Assembly (NCBI RefSeq): GCF_000445995.2
Contig: NC_022080.4
Location: 1,178,001 to 1,242,000, forward strand
Direction: 5' to 3'
Length of the DNA: 64,000 nt
Origin: Geobacillus genomosp. 3
GTDB lineage: Bacteria > Bacillota > Bacilli > Bacillales > Anoxybacillaceae
Part shown: one piece after another, positions 27,793 to 37,326 of the stretch
How positions within the stretch are numbered: position 1 is the first letter of the stretch
Layout of the letters: the number at the start of each line of letters is the position of its first letter
Made by a program: the position numbers and the translations under genes
Notes under the pieces: generated by a model
The model's database searches: none
What the model was told of the DNA's origin: nothing
The model's input: only the letters and a program-made list of their open reading frames with translations

Positions 27793-27838
27793 AAAGGGGC
27801 TGATCCAAAACGCACCTACGTTTCGGGTCAGCCCCTTT
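27793..27838 (-). terminator. Hairpin downstream of the BCCT transporter
   Basis: AAAGGGGCTGA (27793-27803) and TCAGCCCCTTT (27828-27838) are a perfect 11-bp inverted repeat starting three bases beyond the BCCT stop codon. On the minus strand it is followed by CTTAT. It probably ends this convergent gene and may also stop read-through from the other side. Confidence 0.7.
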
Positions 27839-27840
27839 GA

Positions 27841-29364
27841 TCACGATTGGACAGGTTGTTGCGCCTTTCGCGCCGCTTCCTGCTGGAATGAACGGATGAG
27901 GGAAAGAACGATCAAAATCATGATGATCGCAAACGGGAACGCAGCGATAATCGAAGCGGTTTGTAACGCCTCTAGGCCGCCGGTCCAAAGCAAAATGGCC
28001 GCTGCCGCTGATTGGACGATGCCCCAGACGAACTTGACGGAATTCGGCGGATTCAAGCTGCCGTTTGTCGTCTGCATGCCGAGCACGAACGTGGCTGAAT
28101 CGGCCGATGTGACAAAAAACGTGCAAATCAGCAAAATGGCCAGCCCGGAAAGAAGCGAAGCGAGCGGAAAATGCTCAAAGGTGAAGAACAGAGCCGTCTC
28201 TATCCCTTTTTCATTCATGATCTCGCCGATGCCGGCATGCTGGAACTGTTCCAAATAGAGCGCCGATCCGCCGAAGACGGAAAACCAAAGGGCGCTGAAA
28301 ATTGTGGGGACGGCCAGGACGCCGATCATAAATTCGCGAATCGTGCGCCCCCGGGAAATGCGGGCGATAAACGTCCCGACGAACGGTGCCCAAGCGATCC
28401 ACCATGCCCAATAAAAGATCGTCCATACTTTCGGCCAATCATTTTGTTCAAACGGGTTAAGACGAAAACTCATAGAAGGCAAATTTTGTAAATATGTCCC
28501 GATTGTCGCTGTAAATACATCCATAATGAAATTCGTCGGGCCGGCAAACAGCATGAAAAACATGAGCAGAAACGCCAGCGCGATATTGATGTTGCTCAGC
28601 CATTTGATCCCTTTATTCAACCCGGTTTGCGCAGAAAGCATGAACAATACGGTGACAACGACAATCACGATCAATTGGGTTGAAAAGGTGTTTGGAATGG
28701 CCGGGAACAGATGCTGCAATCCCCCGCTGATTTGAATGGCCCCCAACCCTAACGAGGTGGCGACGCCAAAGACGGTTGCGTACACAGCCAATGTGTCAAT
28801 GGCTGTCCCGAGGCCGCCTTCCGTTCGCGCGCCAAACAACGGGCGCAGCGTGCGGCTGATGACGCCGGCCTCCCGTTTGCGGAACTGAAAGTAAGCAAGC
28901 GCCAAGGCAAGAACCCCATAAATGGCCCATGGATGAAGCCCCCAATGGAAAAACGAATAGCGCATGGCTAAACGGGCGGCTTCCGCCGTCGCTCCTTCGC
29001 CGGTTGGCGGCGTATAATAGTGGGACAACGGTTCAGCTACTCCCCAAAACACTAACCCGATTCCCATCCCGGCGCTAAACAGCATGGCAAACCATGTCAT
29101 ATAGCTGTACTCCGGCTTCTCTCCATCGCGGCCGAGACGGATGTTCCCGTAACGGGAAAAAATCAAGAACAAGCAAAATGCCAAAAAAAGCGAAGCGCTG
29201 AGCAAATAAAACCAGCCGAACTTGTTGATGAGAAAGGCGTGGACAGCGCTGCTCACGTCATTTAAATTGTAGTGCGGCAGCCAAGTTTTCGGGATGATTC
29301 CCCAAATGACAAACAGCACGGCAATGGCGATCGAAATGTAAAAGACAGTTGTCGTTTTTTGCAT
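27841..29364 (-). CDS. BCCT-family osmolyte (glycine betaine/choline-type) transporter
   Basis: A 507-residue membrane protein with about 12 hydrophobic spans. The ATG at 29364 follows GGAGGAGTGAG; the longer frame start at 29388 is a TTG upstream of that site. Signature segments are GMGIGLVFWGVAEPLSHY near residue 100 and YWAWWIAWAPFVGTFIARIS near residue 320, the latter being the conserved Trp-rich BCCT region. It would import betaine-type trimethylammonium compounds with Na+ for osmotic protection, as OpuD does in B. subtilis. It stands alone between two plus-strand genes. Confidence 0.9.
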   Translation of the reverse strand: MQKTTTVFYISIAIAVLFVIWGIIPKTWLPHYNLNDVSSAVHAFLINKFGWFYLLSASLFLAFCLFLIFSRYGNIRLGRDGEKPEYSYMTWFAMLFSAGMGIGLVFWGVAEPLSHYYTPPTGEGATAEAARLAMRYSFFHWGLHPWAIYGVLALALAYFQFRKREAGVISRTLRPLFGARTEGGLGTAIDTLAVYATVFGVATSLGLGAIQISGGLQHLFPAIPNTFSTQLIVIVVVTVLFMLSAQTGLNKGIKWLSNINIALAFLLMFFMLFAGPTNFIMDVFTATIGTYLQNLPSMSFRLNPFEQNDWPKVWTIFYWAWWIAWAPFVGTFIARISRGRTIREFMIGVLAVPTIFSALWFSVFGGSALYLEQFQHAGIGEIMNEKGIETALFFTFEHFPLASLLSGLAILLICTFFVTSADSATFVLGMQTTNGSLNPPNSVKFVWGIVQSAAAAILLWTGGLEALQTASIIAAFPFAIIMILIVLSLIRSFQQEAARKAQQPVQS

Positions 29365-29488
29365 CTCACTCCTCCTTCTTCGTTGCATAGTCCACTAATG
29401 GGCATCAGGTTAGCCGTTTTGGAACCATTTTTTATGGTAACAAAAGGTGGAAGCAAATACAAATGATCGACTTTTTGCGCATATAATT

Positions 29489-29517
29489 TTGTGCCATATG
29501 ATTCTCTCGTGTAAAAT
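29489..29517 (+). promoter_or_regulatory. Candidate promoter of the MFS gene
   Basis: TTGTGC (29489-29494), 17 bp, TAAAAT (29512-29517), about 40 bp before the ATG at 29557. Confidence 0.45.
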
Positions 29518-29556
29518 AAAATATTCATAGATGATCCAAAAAAGGGAGGACAGTAT

Positions 29557-30903
29557 ATGAACAGCCGCCTGTCTGTTATGGTGAGCATCATCTTGGCGAT
29601 GCTTGTGGCGTCGATGGACACGACGATCATGAACACGACGATGCCGATCATTGCCAAAGAGCTCGGGGATTTTTCTCTTTATGCGTGGACGTTTGCGTCG
29701 TACATGATTACGACGACCGTCCTGTCGCCGATCGCCGGCCGTTTGTCCGATCTATTCGGCCGCAAAAAAGTGTTCAGCTTCGGCATTCTATTATTTTTAA
29801 TCGGTTCGCTTCTTTGCGGTTTGTCGCAAAACATGGTGCAGCTCGTCTTGTTCCGCGCCGTGCAAGGGGTGGGGGCCGGGTTTATGATGCCGTTTCCGGC
29901 CATTATCGCCGGCGATTTGTTTCCTGTGGAAAAACGCGGGAAAATTCAGGCGTTTTTTACGGCCATGTGGGGGCTTTCCGCCGTGTTGGCGCCGCTTTTA
30001 GGCTCGCTGTTTGTCGAGTATGCGACATGGCGCTGGATTTTTTATGTCAACATTCCGATTTGCTTGCTCTCCCTGTTGACGCTCCTTCCATATAAAGAAG
30101 TGTACGAGCCGAAGCGGGCGGCGGTCGATTATGCCGGGGCAACGCTGTTTGCGGCGGCGATTAGCCTGCTTTTGCTCGTCACGGTCGTCGAGCGGGGGCA
30201 ATGGTGGTACGGCGCGGCCGGGGCGCTTTTGCTCATTGTTTTTTATTATTTTGAAAAACGGCAGCCATCCCCGCTTGTGCCGATGGCGCTTGTCCATCAC
30301 CGGACGCTGAAGTGGATGAACATCAACGGGTTTGTCAGCTGTGTTGCCTTGTTTGGGACATCAAGCTATATTCCACTCTTTTTGCAAAATGTCGCCCACT
30401 TGTCCGTATTTGCAAGCGGCGTCGCTTTGCTCGGCTCATCGGTCGGCTGGATGATCGCCGCCGTGCCGGCCGGGAAATGGATTTTGCGCTATGGCTATCG
30501 CCCGCTGCTGATCATCGGCAACGTGCTGCTTGTGATCTCGGGATTGCTTCTAGCCTTGTTGAATGAAAGCCACGGATTTTGGTACGTCTTTTTCATCATG
30601 TTTGTTCAAGGGCTGTCGTTCGGCTTGACGTCAACGGTCGGTGTCATCGGCTCGCAGCAGCTCGCCGATGCTCATGAAAAGGGCATCGCGACATCTTTTT
30701 TTATGTTTTGCCGCAACATCGGCACGGCGATCGGCGTCACGGTCATGGGGGCGTTTTTGGCTGGAGCGCCGACATTTATGGCCGGCATTCACCACTTGTT
30801 TTTATTTGGCCTGGCCGGCAGCATCGTCGCTCTGATTACGTCGTTTTTTATCCGTGATGAGGCCGAGGCCAGGGGGAATTGGCAGCCGGAAGGGACGGCG
30901 TAA
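29557..30903 (+). CDS. MFS drug:H+ antiporter-like transporter
   Basis: A 448-residue major facilitator transporter with AAGGGAGGAC before ATG. The N-terminal pattern LVASMDTTIMNTTMPIIAKELG is typical of the drug:H+ antiporter-2 group. The loop 2-3 motif is GRLSDLFGRKK, and motif C-like GLSAVLAPLLGSLF is in helix 5. About 12-14 hydrophobic helices are visible, and the C-terminus is short and charged. It is probably a proton-driven exporter of drugs or metabolites. It has no partner regulator gene nearby, so the substrate is open. Confidence 0.85.
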   Translation: MNSRLSVMVSIILAMLVASMDTTIMNTTMPIIAKELGDFSLYAWTFASYMITTTVLSPIAGRLSDLFGRKKVFSFGILLFLIGSLLCGLSQNMVQLVLFRAVQGVGAGFMMPFPAIIAGDLFPVEKRGKIQAFFTAMWGLSAVLAPLLGSLFVEYATWRWIFYVNIPICLLSLLTLLPYKEVYEPKRAAVDYAGATLFAAAISLLLLVTVVERGQWWYGAAGALLLIVFYYFEKRQPSPLVPMALVHHRTLKWMNINGFVSCVALFGTSSYIPLFLQNVAHLSVFASGVALLGSSVGWMIAAVPAGKWILRYGYRPLLIIGNVLLVISGLLLALLNESHGFWYVFFIMFVQGLSFGLTSTVGVIGSQQLADAHEKGIATSFFMFCRNIGTAIGVTVMGAFLAGAPTFMAGIHHLFLFGLAGSIVALITSFFIRDEAEARGNWQPEGTA

Positions 30904-31005
30904 CGGAATAACGGCCATGCGTGAGGTCGAAACATGTTAAACATTGGCGGCCATCATCCGATAATAAAAGTGGAGAGACATACTTGACGAACGGGGGATT
31001 AGCTG

Positions 31006-32697
31006 ATGAAAATGACAGTGCGCAAAAAACTGCTGGCCGGCTTCGGCCTCGTCTACGTGTTGATCGCGCTGCTTGTCGGGTTCGCCTATTATGAAATTTC
31101 GGCGATTGATCGTACATACACAAGTGTGATTGACAACCGCATGCCGAAGCTTGTCAAGGCGAAAGAGTTGGAAGTGCTGATTCAACAAGAATCTAGCAAT
31201 TTGCGCGGTTATTTGTTGACAGGCGATGAAGCATTAAAGGAGGACTTTGAAAAAGCGCATGAGCAGTATAAGCAAACGAGCGAACAGCTCATGGCGACGT
31301 TGACGCGGGAGGAGACGAAACGGCTGCTTGCTGAGCTCGACTCGCTCGAACAGCAGTACTATGCACTCGGGCTGAAAGAAATCGAATTAAAAGCGCAAAA
31401 TCGAACGGACGAATATATGAATCTCGTCACGACAGACGGGCATGAGACGACAAAGCAGGTGGGCGAAGCAGTCGCTCAATTCGTCGCCTTGCAGCAGCAG
31501 GAAGTGGACAAAGCGAACAAAGATGCGACCGCATCGGCATCTGCAGTCCAACAGCTGATCATCATCGTCGGCGTGTTGGCGGTGGCGGCCGGAGCGGCTG
31601 TCAGCTATTTCATCAGCCGCTCGCTCTCCCGCCCGCTGCTTGTGCTGTCAGAAGCGGCGAAGCGGATCGCCGCCGGCGATTTGACGGAGACGAAAACCGG
31701 CGTCCGCAACCGCGACGAAATCGGCGAGTTGGCTGCTTCGTTTGAACAAATGGCGAAAAACTTGCGCGGCGTGCTGCATGAAGTGGCGCAAAATGCGGAA
31801 CAGGTGGCCGCTTCCTCGGAAGAGCTGGCGGCGAGCGCCGAGCAGACGAGCAAAGCGACCGAGCAAATCGCAATGACGATCCAAGGTGTTGCCTCGAGCA
31901 TGGATCAGCAAATGCAAAGTGTGGAAGAAACGTCCGCTACTGTCGATTCCATGTCTGAGAGAATCGAGCAAATTTCCGGACGGGCGCAAAACGTGGCCGC
32001 CATCGCTGCTGAAACGTCGAAACAAGCGGCGGACGGCGGGAAAACGATCGAAGCGAGCGTCGCGCAAATGAACAAAGTGAACGCGACAGTCGAACAGTTG
32101 GCCGAAGTGATTAAAGGGCTTGGCCGCCGTTCCGAGCAAATTGGTTCGATTATTGAGGCGATCCGCAATATTGCGGCACAGACGAATTTGCTTGCGTTAA
32201 ACGCTGCCATTGAGGCGGCGCGCGCCGGCGAGCACGGGCGCGGCTTTGCCGTCGTTGCCGATGAGGTGCGCAAACTGGCCGAGCAGTCAGCGGAATCGGC
32301 GCAGCAAATCGCCGAGCTGATCGCCGCTATTCAAGAAGAAACGACCCATGCCGTCCAGTCGATGGAGTCGGTCGTCCATGAGGTAGTGAGCGGGACCGGC
32401 GTCATTCGCGATTCGGGTGAAACGTTTGCCCGCATTCGCGCCGCCGTCGACGAAGTTGCGGGCCAAATTCGCGGCGTATCATCGGCGGTCAGCGAAATGG
32501 CCGCTTCTTCGGAGCAAATCGTCCGCTCCGTCCGGCTTGTCGCCGATGCGGCCGAATCGACGTCCGCCGGCGCTCAGGAAGTGTCGGCGGCGACCGAAGA
32601 ACAGTTGGCATCGATGGAGGAAATTTCGGCTTCGGCCGCATCGTTGTCGAAAATGGCGGACGATTTGCAGTCGATTGTCAGCAGGTTTTCATTGTGA
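31006..32697 (+). CDS. Methyl-accepting chemotaxis protein
   Basis: A 563-residue chemoreceptor. A membrane helix at about residues 9-29 is followed by a four-helix extracytoplasmic sensor (30-180) and a second membrane helix (about 184-205). Next come a HAMP domain ([19 protein letters not shown]) and a long signalling coiled coil. The hairpin tip that contacts CheA/CheW reads [20 protein letters not shown] and [19 protein letters not shown] (about 387-425). Gln/Glu-rich methylation helices flank it. The sensor belongs to the four-helix-bundle class; its ligand is unknown. No che genes lie nearby, so this is a solitary receptor gene. Confidence 0.92.
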   Translation: MKMTVRKKLLAGFGLVYVLIALLVGFAYYEISAIDRTYTSVIDNRMPKLVKAKELEVLIQQESSNLRGYLLTGDEALKEDFEKAHEQYKQTSEQLMATLTREETKRLLAELDSLEQQYYALGLKEIELKAQNRTDEYMNLVTTDGHETTKQVGEAVAQFVALQQQEVDKANKDATASASAVQQLIIIVGVLAVAAGAAVSYFISRSLSRPLLVLSEAAKRIAAGDLTETKTGVRNRDEIGELAASFEQMAKNLRGVLHEVAQNAEQVAASSEELAASAEQTSKATEQIAMTIQGVASSMDQQMQSVEETSATVDSMSERIEQISGRAQNVAAIAAETSKQAADGGKTIEASVAQMNKVNATVEQLAEVIKGLGRRSEQIGSIIEAIRNIAAQTNLLALNAAIEAARAGEHGRGFAVVADEVRKLAEQSAESAQQIAELIAAIQEETTHAVQSMESVVHEVVSGTGVIRDSGETFARIRAAVDEVAGQIRGVSSAVSEMAASSEQIVRSVRLVADAAESTSAGAQEVSAATEEQLASMEEISASAASLSKMADDLQSIVSRFSL

Positions 32698-32905
32698 TGG
32701 CTATAGAGCCGGCTGCCGGCCCGTTTTCCGGCGGAAACGGCGCCGAATAAAACGATCATCACCATCCGATTCTCAGCAGTCAACCGTATTTTTCAGCGGA
32801 GTTTCCGCTATACGGAATACACGACACGTTAAAAGATCAGCGGGCGCCACGCCAATAAGTGACGAGCAGAAAAAGAGCGGAATAGGAAAAAAGACATGGC
32901 TGATG

Positions 32906-32936
32906 GTGGACGCCTTTTGCGGCGTTCACTTTTTTT
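32906..32936 (+). terminator. Terminator before miaA
   Basis: GTGGACGCC (32906-32914) and GGCGTTCAC (32921-32929), loop TTTTGC, then seven T residues. Confidence 0.85.
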
Positions 32937-33028
32937 GGCTGTTCGGCGCGGCAAAAGAAAAAACAGCAATTTTCGTGCTGTCATGTATAAAACGGCAGGC
33001 GGATGGCGAAAACGTATGAAAGAAATTG

Positions 33029-33057
33029 TTTCATGTATTGCCGTTTTTATGTATAAT
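33029..33057 (+). promoter_or_regulatory. Promoter of miaA-hfq
   Basis: TTTCAT (33029-33034), 17-bp spacer, TATAAT (33052-33057), 42 bp before the miaA start. Confidence 0.6.
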
Positions 33058-33099
33058 GGTGGTTGATACGAGTTCAGCAATAGAAAGCAGTGGCGCACC

Positions 33100-34047
33100 A
33101 TGGCAGAAAAAGTCGTTGTTGTTGTCGGGCCGACAGCAGTCGGCAAAACGAAGCTCGGCATCGCATTGGCGAAAAAGCTGGGCGGAGAGATCATCAGCGG
33201 CGATTCGATGCAAATTTATAAAGGAATGGACATCGGCACCGCGAAAGTGAAGCCGAACGAAACGGATGGGATTCCGCACCATTTGCTTGACATTAAAGAG
33301 CCGTGCGAACCGTTTTCCGTCGTTGAATTTCAGCGGCTTTGCCGCGCCCTCATCGCCGACATTTCCGCGCGCGGCCGGCTGCCGATCATCGTCGGCGGCA
33401 CCGGGCTGTACATTCAAGCGGCCATTTACGACTATCAGTTTTCCGATGCCCCTTCTGATGAAGCGTACCGCCGGGCGCTTCGACAGCTGGCGGCCGAACA
33501 GGGGACTGAGGCGCTTCATCGGCGGCTTGAGGAGGTCGACCCGGAAAGTGCGGCGCGCATTCACCCGCATAACGTCCGCCGCGTCATCCGCGCTTTAGAA
33601 GTGTATCATTGCACCGGGAAACCGTTCAGTGAGTGGCAACAGGGCCAGCAACGGCGGCTCTTGTACGAGGCGGTCATCATCGGGTTGACGGCAGAGCGAA
33701 GCGTGCTTTACCGGCGCATCAACGAACGGGTCGACCAAATGATTGCTGAAGGGCTGATTGATGAGGCGAGGGCGCTTTATGACCGCGGGTTTCGTGACTG
33801 CCAGGCGGTGCAGGCGATCGGCTACAAAGAGCTGTACGATTATTTTGACGGCCATGTCTCCTTGGAGGAAGCGGTCGAGCAGCTGAAGCAAAATTCGCGT
33901 CGCTATGCAAAACGGCAGCTGACATGGTTTCGCAACCAAATGCCGGTCGAATGGTTTGACATGACCGATCGTGAGATGTTCCCGGCAAGAGTGGAGGAGA
34001 TTTTTCGTTACATAGCAGGAAAGTTTCAACTTGAAGCGAATATATAA
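33100..34047 (+). CDS. miaA: tRNA dimethylallyltransferase MiaA
   Basis: A 315-residue enzyme that adds a dimethylallyl group to A37 of tRNAs reading UNN codons. The P-loop [12 protein letters not shown] is at residues 8-19, followed by [19 protein letters not shown] and [11 protein letters not shown] (substrate site). [11 protein letters not shown] comes next, and [13 protein letters not shown] leads to the C-terminal tRNA-binding helices. The ribosome site is weak (AGCAGTGG). Hfq is encoded 34 bases downstream, as in many bacteria. MiaB, encoded 13 kb upstream, performs the next modification. Confidence 0.96.
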   Translation: MAEKVVVVVGPTAVGKTKLGIALAKKLGGEIISGDSMQIYKGMDIGTAKVKPNETDGIPHHLLDIKEPCEPFSVVEFQRLCRALIADISARGRLPIIVGGTGLYIQAAIYDYQFSDAPSDEAYRRALRQLAAEQGTEALHRRLEEVDPESAARIHPHNVRRVIRALEVYHCTGKPFSEWQQGQQRRLLYEAVIIGLTAERSVLYRRINERVDQMIAEGLIDEARALYDRGFRDCQAVQAIGYKELYDYFDGHVSLEEAVEQLKQNSRRYAKRQLTWFRNQMPVEWFDMTDREMFPARVEEIFRYIAGKFQLEANI

Positions 34048-34081
34048 CCATATCTTTAGAGAGAAAAGAGGAGGACGTTCC

Positions 34082-34312
34082 ATGAAATCGACGATCAACA
34101 TTCAAGACCAGTTTTTAAACCAGCTGCGCAAAGAGAGCATCCAAGTCACTGTTTTCTTATTGAACGGCTTTCAGCTGCGCGGGTATATTAAAGGGTTTGA
34201 CAATTTCACCGTGCTTTTGGAAGTGCAAGGGAAACAGCAGCTCATCTACAAGCATGCCATTTCAACGTTTGCGCCGGAGCGGAACATCCAGTTTGAAACC
34301 GAGCAGCAGTAA
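34082..34312 (+). CDS. hfq: RNA chaperone Hfq
   Basis: A 76-residue Sm-fold protein; ATG at 34082 follows GAGGAGGACG. The longer frame beginning at 34031 lies within miaA and is rejected. Sm1 contains [14 protein letters not shown] and [20 protein letters not shown]; Sm2 contains [12 protein letters not shown], including the YKHAIS motif that forms the RNA-binding pore. The C-terminal tail is short, as in Bacillus Hfq. It likely forms a hexamer that helps small RNA regulation. A terminator follows. Confidence 0.97.
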   Translation: MKSTINIQDQFLNQLRKESIQVTVFLLNGFQLRGYIKGFDNFTVLLEVQGKQQLIYKHAISTFAPERNIQFETEQQ

Positions 34313-34628
34313 TGCCGACGGTACATATGCTGCGCGAGAAAAGACGCCTTCTTGATGAGGCGTCTTTTTCGATGCCCGCCGGCCTGCGTCCTGCTCCCTT
34401 TCTGCTGTTTCGCCGGCTTGAACGGCTTTTTCAATTTGAATGCGTAAACGGTCGCTTTTTTGAATAAAAATATACAAACTTTTCCCGCTTTGACCGGCCG
34501 GTTGTTCGCTTGGGCGATTGTCACGGATCGGCGGCGGCGTACGTATACTAATAGCAAAAGCGCGAGGCGTCGACAGCCAATTCGGAACGCGTGCGAATGG
34601 CAGAAAACGGGAAGCGAGGTGACGCCCT
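34313..34628 (+). other. 316-bp gap between hfq and spoVK
   Basis: The gap contains the hfq terminator and then AT-rich and GC-rich patches. A TATACT at 34544-34549 might be part of the spoVK promoter, but no matching -35 or clear sigma-E pair is seen. A minus-strand frame with LRIQIEKAVQAGETAERE is present but lacks a good start. Confidence 0.5.
34338..34366 (+). terminator. Terminator after hfq
   Basis: AAAAGACGCCT and AGGCGTCTTTTT with an 8-nt loop. Confidence 0.87.
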
Positions 34629-35561
34629 TTGTCAGAATTGACGATGAACAAGGCGAAAGGGCAAATTAATATTGTGCTCAATTCCAAAACGGTCAACCAT
34701 TTAGTAAAAGACGAGCGAAACGATTGGTTTGACGGCGAAGAGCATCAGGCGCTTCGCAACATCCAAAAAGAACTTGACCAGCTGATCGGGCTCGACCATG
34801 TGAAAAAGATCGTCAAGGAAGTGTACGCCTGGCTGTACATTAACCGGATGCGCAAAGAAAACGGCCTAAAAGTGAACCGCCAGGCGCTTCATATGATTTT
34901 TAAAGGCAACCCCGGCACGGGAAAAACGACGGTGGCGCGTTTGCTCGGCAAGTTGTTTTTTGAGATGAACGTGCTGTCGAAAGGGCATTTCATCGAGGCG
35001 GAGCGGGCCGACTTAGTTGGGGAATATATTGGGCATACGGCGAACAAAACGCGCGATTTAATCAAAAAAGCGCGCGGCGGCATTTTGTTTATCGATGAGG
35101 CGTATTCGCTCGCCCGCGGCGGAGAAAAAGACTTCGGCAAGGAGGCGATCGATACGCTCGTGAAAGGGATGGAAGACTATTGCGACGATTTGGTCGTCAT
35201 TTTAGCCGGCTATCCGAAAGAAATGGACTATTTTTTGTCATTGAACCCTGGTTTGCCGTCGCGTTTCCCGCTGACGATTGAGTTTCCGGACTATACGGTC
35301 GAGGAGCTCGTGCAAATCGCCAAACAAATGCTGCGTGAGCGCGAATACGAAATGACGCCGGAGGCCGAGCGGAAACTATGCGTCCATCTCGAGGGGACGC
35401 TTGAGGCCGCCGGGCGCCTCAAATTCAGCAACGGCCGCTATGTGCGCAATTTGATTGAAAAGGCGATCCGTAAGCAGGCGGTCCGGCTTTTGCATGAAGG
35501 GCGCTATGACAAAAAGGAATTGATGACGATTCGCGACCGTGATTTCGTCTTCCATACGTAA
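34629..35561 (+). CDS. spoVK: Stage V sporulation protein K (AAA+ ATPase)
   Basis: A 310-residue AAA+ protein with a TTG start at 34629, 6 bases after CGAGGTGA. Walker A is GNPGTGKTT at residues 93-101, Walker B GGILFIDEAYSL near residue 155, sensor 1 VVILAGYPKEM and an arginine finger region GLPSRFPLTIEF. It belongs to the CbxX/CfqX group. In B. subtilis SpoVK is made in the mother cell and is needed for spore maturation (stage V). In B. subtilis the next gene is hflX (ynbA); here a 10-kb catabolic and transport block lies between them. Confidence 0.93.
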   Translation: MSELTMNKAKGQINIVLNSKTVNHLVKDERNDWFDGEEHQALRNIQKELDQLIGLDHVKKIVKEVYAWLYINRMRKENGLKVNRQALHMIFKGNPGTGKTTVARLLGKLFFEMNVLSKGHFIEAERADLVGEYIGHTANKTRDLIKKARGGILFIDEAYSLARGGEKDFGKEAIDTLVKGMEDYCDDLVVILAGYPKEMDYFLSLNPGLPSRFPLTIEFPDYTVEELVQIAKQMLREREYEMTPEAERKLCVHLEGTLEAAGRLKFSNGRYVRNLIEKAIRKQAVRLLHEGRYDKKELMTIRDRDFVFHT

Positions 35562-35590
35562 AACGAAAAGGGGGTCCTTTTCGTTTTTTT
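35562..35590 (+). terminator. Terminator after spoVK
   Basis: ACGAAAAGG and CCTTTTCGT with loop GGGT, followed by eight or more T residues. Confidence 0.88.
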
Positions 35591-35727
35591 TTGTGATGCA
35601 AAAAGAGGAATGCCGGCCAAAAGAGCGAATACATAAACAACAAGGGCATATGTACGAAATTATTTGAATTGTCCATCTAAAAGACGTGCCCGCCCTATGT
35701 CCATGTGGAAAAAGGGAGGACTGCCGC

Positions 35728-37323
35728 TTGTATATGACGATTGGGGAGATGTTGTCCCAAACCGTGCGAAAGTTTCCGAACCGAGAGGCGGTCGTCGAAG
35801 TGGCGACCGGGCGTCGCTATACGTATGCCGAATGGGAGCGGGAAGTCAACCGGTGGGCGAATGCGTTTCAGGAAGCCGGCGTGCGCAAAGGCGACCGCGT
35901 TTCCACCGTCTTGTACAACACGCTTGAACTGGCCACCGCCTTGTTCGCCTGCGCCAAAATCGGCGCCGTGTTCAATCCGATCAACTTTCGGCTGAAAGCG
36001 GAAGAAATCGCCTATATTTTAACGGACGCCGAGCCGAAAATCGTCTTGTTTGAGCGGGCGGTGGAGCGGGAGTTGGCCGCCATTCATGACCGCTTTCCGC
36101 ACATCGCCTTTTGGTCGATTGACCGCGATCCGCCGCCGTTTGCCAAAAGCGCCCATGAACAGGCGGGGCGGGCTCGGGAGGAAGCACCGTCCGTTCAGGT
36201 GGAAGAAGATGATCTTTACGCCATTATGTACACAAGCGGTACGACCGGGCGTCCGAAAGGGGTCATGCACCGGCATCGCGACATGATCGAGCAAAGCGTC
36301 CTTTGCCATGGGGTGATGCGCATCCGCGAAACGGACCGCGGGCTGGCGGCGGCGCCTTTATTCCATTGCGCCGAGCTGCATTGCTGCCTGCTGCCGCGCG
36401 TGCACGCCGGGGCGGCGAGCATCATTTTGCACCATTTTGACGCCAAGCTTGTGCTTAAAACGATTGAGCGGGAGCGGATTACCGTTTTATTCGGTGCGCC
36501 GACAATGTGGAACATGATGCTTCAGGAAAATGTAAGCGGTTACGACTTGTCGTCGCTCCGCCTCGGCTTATATGGCGCCGCCCCGATGGCCCCGGCGCTT
36601 GTTAGGCAGTGCCAGGAGCGGCTTGGCATCGGGCTCGTGCAAGCGTACGGCATGACGGAAATGGGGCCGGCGGTGACGTTTTTGCTTGAGGATGAGCAGC
36701 TGAACAAAGCAGGCTCCGCCGGGCGCGCCTGCTTGAACCATGAAATTCGCGTCGTCCGCGCGCGTGAGGATGGTCCGTCCGACCCGGATGAGATGCTGCC
36801 GCCATATGAAGTCGGTGAGATCGTGATGCGCGGGCCGTGCATGATGGCTGGCTACTACAAGCGCGAGGAAGCGACGGAAAAAGCGTTGTACAAAGGCTGG
36901 TACCATTCCGGCGATCTCGGCTATCTTGACGAAGACGGCTATTTGTACGTCGCCGATCGGGTCGATGACATGGTGATCAGCGGCGGGGAAAACGTGTATC
37001 CACGCGAAGTGGAGGACGTGTTGTACGAACATCCGAAAGTGCTTGATGTCGCCGTGCTCGGCGAACCAGACGAGCTGTGGGGCGAAAAAGTGGTCGCGTT
37101 TGTCGTCAAAAAGGATATCAGCCTTACCGCCGATGAGCTCGAGCAGTTTTGCAAGACGAGCGACCGCCTCGCCCCTTATAAGCGGCCGCGCGCCTACTAT
37201 TTCATTGACGCCTTGCCGCGCAACGCGAGCGGCAAAATCCAAAAGTTTTTGCTGCGCGAACAGCTGAAAAAACGGGCGGCGGACGGAACGGAGAAAATGC
37301 GATCGAACAGAAAAGAGGGATGA
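35728..37323 (+). CDS. Long-chain acyl-CoA synthetase (AMP-forming), first of the cluster
   Basis: A 531-residue ANL-family ligase. The TTG at 35728 lies 7 bases after AAGGGAGGA; GTG at 35686 has no ribosome site. The ATP-binding loop reads YTSGTTGRPKGVMH near residue 170, followed by AYGMTEMGPAV, GWYHSGDLGYLDEDG and the hinge/C-terminal catalytic segment NASGKIQKF with its lysine. It activates a carboxylic acid to acyl-CoA through acyl-AMP. It heads a run of acyl-CoA metabolism genes; ORF spacing of 3 bases to the next gene indicates one operon. Chain-length preference cannot be read from sequence. Confidence 0.88.
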   Translation: MYMTIGEMLSQTVRKFPNREAVVEVATGRRYTYAEWEREVNRWANAFQEAGVRKGDRVSTVLYNTLELATALFACAKIGAVFNPINFRLKAEEIAYILTDAEPKIVLFERAVERELAAIHDRFPHIAFWSIDRDPPPFAKSAHEQAGRAREEAPSVQVEEDDLYAIMYTSGTTGRPKGVMHRHRDMIEQSVLCHGVMRIRETDRGLAAAPLFHCAELHCCLLPRVHAGAASIILHHFDAKLVLKTIERERITVLFGAPTMWNMMLQENVSGYDLSSLRLGLYGAAPMAPALVRQCQERLGIGLVQAYGMTEMGPAVTFLLEDEQLNKAGSAGRACLNHEIRVVRAREDGPSDPDEMLPPYEVGEIVMRGPCMMAGYYKREEATEKALYKGWYHSGDLGYLDEDGYLYVADRVDDMVISGGENVYPREVEDVLYEHPKVLDVAVLGEPDELWGEKVVAFVVKKDISLTADELEQFCKTSDRLAPYKRPRAYYFIDALPRNASGKIQKFLLREQLKKRAADGTEKMRSNRKEG

Positions 37324-37326
37324 ACG

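Larger units (their letters stand above)
32698..33099 (+). other. 402-bp gap between the chemoreceptor and miaA
   Basis: No gene could be supported. It contains a GC-rich palindromic stretch (32705-32745), a clear terminator at 32906-32936 and the miaA promoter (TTTCAT 33029-33034, 17 bp, TATAAT 33052-33057). Confidence 0.6.

Noticed and set aside
27596..28258. Plus-strand frame of 220 codons
   Set aside because: It lies antisense to the BCCT transporter and across two terminators, with no family resemblance.
34262..34520. Minus-strand frame between hfq and spoVK with an amphipathic helix-like stretch
   Set aside because: Only a weak TTG start without a convincing ribosome site, and it runs antisense through the hfq terminator and the hfq 3' end. 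It may be a shadow or an old remnant.
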